Assembly (NCBI GenBank): GCA_021804195.1
Contig: JAJZKJ010000199.1
Location: forward strand, 1-5,272
Source of the DNA: Acidobacteriota bacterium
GTDB taxonomy: Bacteria; Planctomycetota; Phycisphaerae; WQYP01; JAJZKJ01
Length of the DNA stretch: 5,272 bases
Direction of reading: 5' to 3'
Shown here: positions 1-5,272 of the stretch, one piece after another
How positions within the stretch are numbered: position 1 is the stretch's first letter
Layout of the letters: every line of letters starts with the position of its first letter
Made by a program: the position numbers and the translations under genes
The notes under the pieces: generated by a model
Databases searched by the model: none
Seen by the model: only the letters and a program-made list of their open reading frames with translations
What the model was told of the DNA's origin: nothing

Positions 1-848
1 GAGCACTTATAGGCGAACTCCACCCCATCACGCTGGCCGTAAGCAAGCAGCTTCTGCCAATCTACGATAAACCCATGATTTATTATCCCTTAAGCGTGCT
101 GATGCTGGCTGGCATCCGGGATATTCTGTTGATCTCCACCCCGGTCGATTTGCCCGCCTTCGAAAGGCTGCTCGGCGATGGCAGTCAGTTTGGAATAGAG
201 TTGCATTATGCCCCACAACCCAAGCCCGAAGGCCTGGCGCAGGCGTTCCGGATTGGGGAGGGTTTTATCGGTACCAGCCCGGTCGGCCTGATTTTGGGCG
301 ACAATATCTTTTATGGGCATGGCTTTTCTGAAACATTAAAAACCTCCGCCCGGCTGACCGCCGGGGCTAAAATTTTCGGTTATCGGGTTTCAGATCCAGA
401 ACGTTACGGAGTGATCGAGCTGGATTCCCACGGCTCGCCCATTGCTCTGGTGGAAAAGCCAACCCATCCGAAGACCAATCTGGCTGTGCCCGGGCTTTAT
501 TTTTACGGTCCGGAGGTGGTGCGACGGGCGTGGGAGCTGCAGCCCAGTGCGCGCAACGAACTGGAAATCACCGATCTGCCTCGTACTTCTCTGGAATCCG
601 GCCATCTCGAGGTGGAAATTCTGGGGCGCGGCATGGCGTGGCTGGATACCGGCACCAACCGCACACTTCTTGAGGCCGGGGCCTTCATTGAAGCTATTGA
701 AGAGCGCCAGGGACTTAAGGTAGGATGTCTGGAGGAAATCGCGTTTCACCAGGGGTGGATCAGCCGCGAAAGACTGCTCGACGATGCCTGGCGCATGGGG
801 AAAAGTTCCTACGGCAATTATCTGCGAGCCTTGGCGGACAATTCTTAA
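1..848 (+). CDS. rfbA: Glucose-1-phosphate thymidylyltransferase RfbA/RmlA, 5' end outside window
   Basis: Transfers dTMP from dTTP to glucose-1-phosphate to give dTDP-glucose, the first step of dTDP-L-rhamnose synthesis in the cytoplasm. The open frame enters from the left edge (first full codon at 3). The ATG at 75 is internal, because the codons before it already read the family segment [14 protein letters not shown]. About 281 residues are visible against about 290 in the family, so roughly ten N-terminal residues are missing. Visible hallmarks are [20 protein letters not shown] (metal-binding Asp codon 300-302), [19 protein letters not shown], and AWLDTGT (second metal-binding Asp codon 645-647), then [16 protein letters not shown] near the C-terminus. 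Two oddities: the first visible residues (ALIGEL) do not match the expected GxGTRL nucleotide-binding loop, and the usual TDLNRxYL reads TDLPRTSL. The stop is 7 nt before rfbC, so the two are probably co-transcribed. The family assignment is secure. Confidence 0.95.
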   Translation, partial: ALIGELHPITLAVSKQLLPIYDKPMIYYPLSVLMLAGIRDILLISTPVDLPAFERLLGDGSQFGIELHYAPQPKPEGLAQAFRIGEGFIGTSPVGLILGDNIFYGHGFSETLKTSARLTAGAKIFGYRVSDPERYGVIELDSHGSPIALVEKPTHPKTNLAVPGLYFYGPEVVRRAWELQPSARNELEITDLPRTSLESGHLEVEILGRGMAWLDTGTNRTLLEAGAFIEAIEERQGLKVGCLEEIAFHQGWISRERLLDDAWRMGKSSYGNYLRALADNS

Positions 849-855
849 TTCGGAT

Positions 856-1434
856 ATGCTCATGCGACGAATTGATACCATTCTTTCCGGCGTCTGCGTG
901 CTAGAACCGATTGTGCATGGTGATTCGCGAGGTTTTTTCATGGAAACCTACAATCGACGGGTGTTCCAGGACTTGGGCATTACCTGCGATTTTGTGCAGG
1001 ATAATTTTTCCCGCTCCGGGCGCGGCGTGCTGCGCGGGTTGCACTACCAGATTCGCCAGGCCCAGGCGAAACTGGTGCGCGTGACCGCCGGGGAGGTTTT
1101 TGATGTGGCGGTGGATGTGCGCCGGGGCAGTCCTACTTTTGGTCGCTGGATCGGCGAAACTTTAAGCGCCGAAAACCGGCGAATGCTTTTTGTTCCGGCG
1201 GGGTTTGCCCACGGATTTTATGTGCTTTCCGATGGTGCGGAGTTCGCCTATAAGTGCTCCGATTACTATTCGCCCGCGGATGAACGCGGCATTCTGTGGA
1301 ACGATCCGGAGGTGGACATTCGCTGGCCGCTGCGCGGGACTGCTCCACTGCTTTCCGCCCGCGACGCGAAATTCGCGACGCTGGCCGCAGCCCGGCCGGA
1401 AGATTTATTCAGCGGGCAGTGCGATCAGCCATGA
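856..1434 (+). CDS. rfbC: dTDP-4-dehydrorhamnose 3,5-epimerase RfbC/RmlC
   Basis: Cupin-fold epimerase that inverts C3 and C5 of dTDP-4-keto-6-deoxyglucose to give dTDP-4-keto-L-rhamnose. From the ATG at 856 it is 192 residues, a little longer than the usual 180-185. Hallmarks in order: GDSRGFFMETY (22-32), FVQDN (46-50), GVLRGLHYQ (57-65, catalytic His63), KLVRV with Lys72, GEVFDVAVDVRRGSPTFG (79-96), FVPAGFAHGF (112-121, His119), EFAYKCSDYY (129-138, active-site Tyr132), WNDP, and LSARD ending in Asp170. All the residues expected for a 3,5-epimerase are present, which argues against a 3,4-ketoisomerase. The frame is open upstream to an ATG at 784, but that would overlap rfbA and add 24 residues unlike the family. 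A second ATG at 862 fits the family start (MRRIDT) equally well. No strong ribosome binding site precedes either, so translation may be coupled to rfbA, whose stop is 7 nt upstream. Confidence 0.95.
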   Translation: MLMRRIDTILSGVCVLEPIVHGDSRGFFMETYNRRVFQDLGITCDFVQDNFSRSGRGVLRGLHYQIRQAQAKLVRVTAGEVFDVAVDVRRGSPTFGRWIGETLSAENRRMLFVPAGFAHGFYVLSDGAEFAYKCSDYYSPADERGILWNDPEVDIRWPLRGTAPLLSARDAKFATLAAARPEDLFSGQCDQP

Positions 1435-1474
1435 TTTCGTCGGGATGGGTACTAAAATCCAGCCGCCTTTTTCT

Positions 1475-1478
1475 GGAG
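1475..1478 (+). promoter_or_regulatory. Ribosome binding site of rfbB
   Basis: GGAG lies 7 nt before the ATG at 1486, the normal Shine-Dalgarno distance. It supports that start, although the recognisable Rossmann fold only begins about ten residues into the protein. The 51-nt gap between rfbC and rfbB shows no clear promoter or terminator. Confidence 0.6.
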
Positions 1479-1485
1479 TTTTTAC

Positions 1486-2556
1486 ATGGTCATCACTGGA
1501 TTGCACACCCCGAAAATTGTACTGGTCACCGGCGGGGCGGGGTTTATCGGATGCAATCTGGTCCGGCATCTGCTGGCCCACGATCCACATCTGCAAATCA
1601 TCAACATTGATGCCCTGACCTATGCCGGTTCCAGGGAAAATCTGCGGGATATTGAGGCGCAGCATGCCGGGCGACACCACTTCATCCAGGCCGATATCTG
1701 CGACGTTGCCGCCATGAACGCTCTTTTCGTCCGCGAACCCATTGATACGGTTATTCACCTTGCCGCGGAGAGCCATGTGGACCGGTCCATATCCGGACCG
1801 GAAGCCTTCTTGCGGACCAATGTCATGGGTACCTACGTGTTGCTGCAGGCGGCCCGGGCCGTGTGGAAGGACCGGTCCGGCACGCGTTTTCATCATGTGA
1901 GCACGGATGAAGTGTATGGATCGCTGGGCGTGGCGGGCCTGTTTACGGAAGCCACGCCTTACGACCCCAGCAGTCCGTACAGCGCTTCCAAGGCGGCGTC
2001 GGATCATCTGGTACGGGCGTGGCATCGCACCTATGGCCTGAATGTGACCATTTCCAATTGTTCCAACAATTACGGGCCATTCCAATTTCCGGAAAAGCTG
2101 CTGCCCCTGATGATCTCCAATGCTCTGGAAGGCAAACCTCTGCCGGTGTATGGCGACGGCAAAAATGTTCGCGATTGGCTTTTTGTGCAGGATCATTGCG
2201 CGGCCATTGAAACCATTGTGCGGCGGGGTACCTCCGGCCGCACGTATAACGTGGGGGGGCATAATGAATGGACCAATCTCAATATTGTGCATCTTTTGTG
2301 CGATACGCTGCAGGAAATGCGCCCGCGGACATCCGGCCATTACCGCGATTTAATCACCTTTGTGGCTGACCGTCCGGGCCACGACCGCCGGTACGCCATT
2401 GACGCCGGCAGAATTGCCGCGGAATTGGGCTGGAAGCCGGAGCACACGTTTCCGACCGGGCTGGCAAAAACCATTCGCTGGTATCTGGCCAACACGGCGT
2501 GGATTGAGGCGATTCGCAGCCAGCGTTACCAGGGCCAGCGTCTGGGCCTGGTGTAG
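1486..2556 (+). CDS. rfbB: dTDP-glucose 4,6-dehydratase RfbB/RmlB
   Basis: Extended short-chain dehydrogenase that uses bound NAD+ to convert dTDP-glucose into dTDP-4-keto-6-deoxyglucose, the branch point for rhamnose and other deoxysugars. It is 356 residues, the family's usual length. The NAD-binding loop is TGGAGFIG (15-22), followed by NIDALTYAGSRENL (40-53) and HLAAESHVDRSI (91-102). The dehydratase-specific triad STDEVYG supplies Thr140, Asp141 and Glu142. The active-site YxxxK pair is Tyr165 and Lys169 (YSASKAASDH). NCSNNYGPFQFPEKLLP (191-207), YGDGKNVRDW (222-231), YNVGGHNE (254-261) and DRPGHDRRYAID (295-306) complete the family pattern. The start at 1486 has a well-placed GGAG and gives a short extra N-terminus (MVITGLHTPK). 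It is the third gene of an rfbA-rfbC-rfbB run, and the next gene converges on it. All catalytic residues are intact. Confidence 0.97.
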   Translation: MVITGLHTPKIVLVTGGAGFIGCNLVRHLLAHDPHLQIINIDALTYAGSRENLRDIEAQHAGRHHFIQADICDVAAMNALFVREPIDTVIHLAAESHVDRSISGPEAFLRTNVMGTYVLLQAARAVWKDRSGTRFHHVSTDEVYGSLGVAGLFTEATPYDPSSPYSASKAASDHLVRAWHRTYGLNVTISNCSNNYGPFQFPEKLLPLMISNALEGKPLPVYGDGKNVRDWLFVQDHCAAIETIVRRGTSGRTYNVGGHNEWTNLNIVHLLCDTLQEMRPRTSGHYRDLITFVADRPGHDRRYAIDAGRIAAELGWKPEHTFPTGLAKTIRWYLANTAWIEAIRSQRYQGQRLGLV

Positions 2557-2573
2557 CCGCCATTGATGGCAGG

Positions 2574-2600
2574 CCGCTCTTGCTGGCTCGGCCAGCGCGG
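2574..2600. terminator. Possible hairpin terminator between convergent genes
   Basis: In the 67-nt gap between the rfbB stop (2556) and the stop of the converging dehydrogenase gene (2624), GCTGGC at 2582-2587 pairs perfectly with GCCAGC at 2591-2596 around a TCG loop. CCGC at 2574-2577 can pair with GCGG at 2597-2600 across a 4-nt bulge. Its position suits a bidirectional terminator. No T-run follows on either strand, so it is not a classical intrinsic terminator, and the call rests mainly on position and stem quality. Confidence 0.35.
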
Positions 2601-2623
2601 GTCGCAGACCAGTTGGCAAAAGT

Positions 2624-3403
2624 TTATACCGCCTTGGCCAGAAAGCCGCCGTCCACGACCAGCGTTTCTCCCGTGACAAAGCTGGCGGCATCGCTGAGCA
2701 GGTAAACGGCGGCTCCGACAATTTCTTCGGCCTGGCCGAAGCGACCCATGGGGGTATGGTCCATGAGCCATTGGCCCCGCGGGGTACCGGCGATGAGCGG
2801 GCGGTTCAAATCTGTGGGAAATACGCCGGGGGCGATGCCGTTGACCCGTATGCCGTATTGGGCCCATTCGTTGGCCAGACCACGGGTGAGAGCCATGACC
2901 CCGGCTTTCCCGCACGCGTAGGCCAGCACTTCGGAAAAAGATACGTAGGAATTCAGGGAGGCAAAGGTGATGATGCCGCCACGCTGGCCTTTGGCATCCG
3001 GTGATTGGTTTTTCATCGCCCGGCCGGCGGCCTGGGCCACGATAAAGGCCCCCACCAGATTAACGCGGACGATGGCTTCAAAATCCGTGGGCGAAAGGTC
3101 CAGCGACGGTTGCTTTTTGATGACACCCGCGGCGTTGATCAAAGCGTCAATGCGGCCCAGGGTTTTTATGGTGTGGGCGACGGCGGCCGCGGCGCTGTCG
3201 GGGTTGGTGACGTCCACGCTGATGGCGTCATGCCCCGGACCAAGCCGCGCTTTCATGGCGGCCACCTTGGCGGGGCTGGAGGAACCGGCCACCACCCGAG
3301 CTCCGGCTTGCACCAGTCCCAGGGTGAGAGCCTGCCCCAAGCCACTGGTGCCGCCGACCACCAGATACGATTTTCCCGAAATATCAAAAGTGGAAAGCGT
3401 CAT
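2624..3403 (-). CDS. Short-chain dehydrogenase/reductase, KduD / gluconate 5-dehydrogenase-like
   Basis: Classical NAD(P)-dependent short-chain dehydrogenase, 259 residues, the normal length. The cofactor loop is GGTSGLG (17-23), with Gly where most members have the Thr of TGxxxGxG. NAAG (90-93) stands for the usual NNAG. The catalytic tetrad is complete: Asn115, Ser149, Tyr162 and Lys166 (YACGK). Further family marks are LANEWAQYGIRVNGIAPG (176-193), PMGRFG (218-223) and SFVTGETLVVDGGF (241-254). The C-terminal half resembles sugar-acid dehydrogenases such as KduD, gluconate 5-dehydrogenase and fructuronate/mannonate reductases; the substrate is inferred, not shown. After the second beta strand (AGSSSPAK) there is neither the acidic residue typical of NAD use nor an obvious Arg, so the cofactor is unclear. 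The ATG at 3403 has a strong Shine-Dalgarno and follows the upstream gene's stop by 3 nt, so the two are probably translationally coupled. It is the last gene of a three-gene minus-strand run with a sugar-acid kinase. Confidence 0.88.
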   Translation of the reverse strand: MTLSTFDISGKSYLVVGGTSGLGQALTLGLVQAGARVVAGSSSPAKVAAMKARLGPGHDAISVDVTNPDSAAAAVAHTIKTLGRIDALINAAGVIKKQPSLDLSPTDFEAIVRVNLVGAFIVAQAAGRAMKNQSPDAKGQRGGIITFASLNSYVSFSEVLAYACGKAGVMALTRGLANEWAQYGIRVNGIAPGVFPTDLNRPLIAGTPRGQWLMDHTPMGRFGQAEEIVGAAVYLLSDAASFVTGETLVVDGGFLAKAV

Positions 3404-3406
3404 GGG

Positions 3407-4508
3407 TTAATCCTCCAAAGCAGTTAGACGGGTGCGATCAAAAGATACGCCTGCGGCCAGGGCGATTTGGGCGAAGGCGTCGATTTCGGCGGAGGTAAAC
3501 ACAAGTCCGCCCAGCCGGGTCGATTTTTCCGCGGCCCGCGCTTCCGGCTGACCGGGCAGCAGGCACTGTTCGTTGTCGTGGCCGAGGATATCGCGCAGGA
3601 CGGCGGCCAGATTTTCAGTTTGACTGCGATTTTGCGCAAAGGCACCGCAGTTGAGGGCGTCGGGATGAATGCACTGGAAGAAAAAAGCCGGGGTGCGTTT
3701 CTCCTCAACCGGACCGGTATTCCACCGGCTGCGCAAAGTAGGCAAAGATCCCCCCAATCAGGGCGGCCAGGATTTCGTCGATCAGGGACAACCCGTAGCC
3801 TTTGTGCTGGCCGAAAGGCAGCAAAGCTGTAACCGCCGCGGGGTCCATGGTTTCATGGCCATGGCGATCGACAGCACAGCCGGGGGGCAACGTTTTCCCT
3901 TCCCTGGCCAGTTGCTGCACCCGCCCCATGGCCACTACGCTGGTGGCCCAGTCGATGCAAACCGGAAAGCCCACGGCCGCAACCGTCGGAAACGCCCAGG
4001 AATGAGGGTTGGTACCCAAGGTGGGAAATTTACCCCCAAATGGTACTACTTCCGCCAGAGCCGCGGTGCAGCACGTGTAGGCAACGTAACCTTTTGTCGC
4101 GGCGTCAATCACGTAACCTCCGCCCCAGAGATAATGAAAGGCGTTGTCCACGGCGACGGCTCCGATCCCAAACTCGTCGGCCAGTTTCATGCAGTGCCGC
4201 ATCGCTTCCAGGGCGACCGCCTGCCCGAGTTTGCGGTGCGCGTTCCAGCGCGCGACGGCTTTGAACGGGCTGGGCAAGATTTGAATTTCCGCACCGGGCA
4301 CGCAGCCGCCCGCGCCGGAGCCAAAATGGTCGTCCAGGTGCAGAGCCTTGATGGCATTGTGGGTTTTTATACCGTGGCGGGCGGCGGATTCACCGACAAT
4401 CGCGGCGGCCTGGGCTTCGGCGGCGGTGTAGCCACGCTGGCGGTAGGCCGCGGCGACCAGCGTATTGTGCATTTCCACAGGCATGAGGTAGTTGGCAGCA
4501 GTCATCAT
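3407..4508 (-). CDS. Ldh2/YiaK-family NAD(P)-dependent 2-oxoacid dehydrogenase, frameshifted
   Basis: Member of the malate / L-lactate / ureidoglycolate / 2,3-diketo-L-gulonate reductase (Ldh2) family, which reduces 2-oxo acids with NAD(P)H and is unrelated to the Rossmann-fold lactate dehydrogenases. Reading one frame to 3756 and then skipping one base gives about 366 residues, a normal family length. First part: RHGIKTH (44-50) holds the position of the catalytic His (His45), then NAFHYLWGGGYV (122-133), PFGGKFPTLGTNP (156-168), WAFP, and LPFGQHKGYGLSL (230-242). Second part: GGSLPTLRSRW, AFFFQCIHPDAL and a C-terminal LLPGQPEARA, all expected at the end of this family. The N-terminal half looks closest to YiaK of those I know (N..H...GG.Y, then AA.KGY). 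The frame breaks at G6, 3750-3755; without correction the product ends after 267 residues at a stop at 3705-3707 and lacks the C-terminal third. ATGs at 4508 and 4505 are both possible starts, with GGAAA 4 or 7 nt upstream. The exact substrate is not determined. Confidence 0.85.
3412..3416 (-). promoter_or_regulatory. Ribosome binding site of the short-chain dehydrogenase
   Basis: On the minus strand GGAGG lies 8 nt before the ATG at 3403, inside the last codons of the upstream Ldh2-like gene. It is the strongest Shine-Dalgarno in the window. It fixes the start and suggests the ribosome reloads as it finishes the preceding gene. Confidence 0.75.
3750..3755 (-). other. Frameshift site in the Ldh2-like gene (run of six G)
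   Basis: The plus strand has CCCCCC here, so the gene reads ATT GGG GGG ATC. Upstream of the run, homology to Ldh2 proteins lies in the frame that ends at 3705. Downstream it lies in the frame that runs from about 3757 to the TAA at 3407-3409. Removing one G restores a continuous reading (ALIGGSLPTLRSRW). Homopolymer miscall, a true one-base insertion, or slippage during expression are all possible; the first two are more likely than a programmed event. Confidence 0.85.
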
Positions 4509-4548
4509 TGAATTTCCGAAGTAAGAAAAAAGGTGGTCATCAGCCGCA

Positions 4549-5272
4549 TCAGCGCTTGATTCGGGCACTGCCGCCGTGAAACACGTGCATGAGTTCTTCC
4601 AGATCAATCTGGCTGGTATCGCCGCGGGTGGTTTGCAGCAAGGCTCCGTGGGCGGCCCCAAGGTCCACGCACTCTTGCGGTGATTTTCCATTGAGGAAGC
4701 CATAGGCAAATCCGCTGGAAAACCCGTCGCCGCCGCCGACGCGATCTTCAATTTCCAGATGATCATAACGGCGCGATTCATAAAACTTGCCGTCGCACCA
4801 GAGGATGGCCGACCAGTTGTTCACCAGGCCGCTTTTTACTTCGCGCAGCGTGGTGCCGACCACTTGCAGGTTCGGATACATTTTCACCACTGTTTCGACC
4901 ATCTGTTTGTAGGCTTTGGTATCCAGTGCCGTTAAATTCTCGTCCGTGCCATGCACCTGTACCCCCAGAACTTTCTGAAAATCCTCTTCATTGCCGATCA
5001 GGCAGTCCACCAGGGGCAGCAGGGTTTTGGTGACTTTTTGGGCTTGCGCGGCGGGCCACAATTTGGAGCGAAAATTCAGATCGTAAGAAACAATGGTACC
5101 CGCCCGCCGGGCGGCGGTGAGAGCTTCATGAACAACCCCCGCGGTGCCCTCGGACAATGCCGTAAAAATGCCGCCGGTGTGCAGCCAGCGTGCGCCTTGC
5201 CGGGAGAATATTTGGTTAAAGTCGATCATGCCGGGTTTCAGGTTCATGGCGGCGGAATGGCCGCGGTCATAC
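4549..5272 (-). CDS. PfkB-family sugar kinase, probable 2-keto-3-deoxygluconate kinase, 5' end outside window
   Basis: Ribokinase/PfkB-fold kinase; the closest match I recognise is 2-keto-3-deoxygluconate kinase, which makes KDPG from KDG in the cytoplasm for cleavage to pyruvate and glyceraldehyde-3-phosphate. About 240 residues are visible. The frame is open to the right edge, and the residues before the ATG at 5247 (YDRGHSAA) belong to the family, so that ATG is internal and roughly 100 N-terminal residues are missing. Counting from that Met: WLHTGGIFTALSE (21-33), SYDLNFRSKLW (54-64, typical of KDG-kinase-like members), NEEDF (86-90), GTTLREV (131-137), and the PfkB signature DRVGGGDGFSSGF (168-180) with the catalytic base Asp174 (codon 4726-4728). 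The GALLQTTRGDT region and a GGSARIKR tail complete the fold. The stop is 40 nt before the Ldh2-like gene, so it is probably the upstream gene of that operon. PfkB substrate calls are uncertain; a fructokinase or another keto-sugar kinase is possible, but the dehydrogenases beside it favour a sugar-acid substrate. Confidence 0.85.
   Translation of the reverse strand, partial: YDRGHSAAMNLKPGMIDFNQIFSRQGARWLHTGGIFTALSEGTAGVVHEALTAARRAGTIVSYDLNFRSKLWPAAQAQKVTKTLLPLVDCLIGNEEDFQKVLGVQVHGTDENLTALDTKAYKQMVETVVKMYPNLQVVGTTLREVKSGLVNNWSAILWCDGKFYESRRYDHLEIEDRVGGGDGFSSGFAYGFLNGKSPQECVDLGAAHGALLQTTRGDTSQIDLEELMHVFHGGSARIKR

Noticed and set aside
784..855. Earlier ATG for rfbC at 784
   Set aside because: It overlaps the end of rfbA and adds 24 residues that do not match epimerase N-termini.
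1779..1878. Ten-base palindrome GGACCGGTCC occurring twice (1779-1788 and 1869-1878)
   Set aside because: Both copies encode Asp-Arg-Ser in the same frame of rfbB. With only two copies inside a conserved gene, coincidence of codon use is sufficient.
1405..2340. Long antisense open frame (311 codons) opposite rfbB
   Set aside because: It lies entirely over rfbC/rfbB, has no recognisable domain, and is a compositional shadow of a strongly conserved gene.
3669..4511. Long plus-strand open frame (280 codons) opposite the Ldh2-like gene
   Set aside because: Glycine- and arginine-rich shadow reading with no family resemblance. The minus strand carries clear Ldh2 motifs over the same bases.
4509..4548. 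T-run (minus strand) in the gap between the kinase and Ldh2-like genes, considered as a terminator
   Set aside because: I could not find a convincing stem directly before it. The 40-nt gap is more simply a leader carrying a modest ribosome binding site.
4509..4781. N-terminal extension of the Ldh2-like frame up to an ATG at 4781
   Set aside because: It would overlap the end of the kinase gene by more than 200 nt, and the extra residues do not resemble the family. Starts at 4508 or 4505 fit family length and leave a normal intergenic gap.
270..5100. Six GGTACC sites across the window (270, 1828, 2227, 2783, 4011, 5095)
   Set aside because: More than a rough chance expectation, but they are scattered in coding sequence on both sides with no common spacing or context.

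Overview
The window is moderately GC-rich bacterial DNA, densely coding, with two convergent gene blocks that meet at a short intergenic gap (2557-2623). I recognise six genes. Two are cut by the window edges and one carries a frameshift. I see no RNA genes, CRISPR array, insertion sequence or prophage.

Left block, plus strand: rfbA (5' end missing), rfbC and rfbB, enzymes of the dTDP-L-rhamnose (dTDP-6-deoxyhexose) pathway. RfbA makes dTDP-glucose, RfbB dehydrates it to dTDP-4-keto-6-deoxyglucose, and RfbC epimerises that at C3 and C5. The last enzyme, the RfbD reductase, is not in the window. These sugars normally feed O-antigen, capsule or other surface glycans.

Right block, minus strand, read right to left: a PfkB-family sugar kinase resembling 2-keto-3-deoxygluconate kinase (5' end missing), an Ldh2/YiaK-type NAD(P)-dependent 2-oxoacid reductase, and a classical short-chain dehydrogenase of the KduD / gluconate 5-dehydrogenase type. 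The last two are 3 nt apart, and all three lie on one strand with short gaps, so they look like one operon. The likely theme is breakdown of sugar acids (uronates or keto-gluconates) to 2-keto-3-deoxygluconate and then KDPG. The exact substrate cannot be read from the sequence.

The Ldh2-like gene is interrupted by a +1 frame change at a run of six G (minus strand) at 3750-3755. Both halves are clearly homologous to one protein, so this is either a one-base sequencing/assembly error or a recent mutation. At the extreme left edge, the RfbA nucleotide-binding loop does not read as expected, which may also be an edge artefact.

The organism is probably a Gram-negative-type heterotroph that uses plant or algal polysaccharides. 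The kinase and dehydrogenase sequences remind me of Acidobacteria, Planctomycetes/Verrucomicrobia or Bacteroidota homologues, but this is an impression from memory and taxonomy is not settled. Overall this is ordinary metabolic DNA. I did not find a convincing undescribed system.
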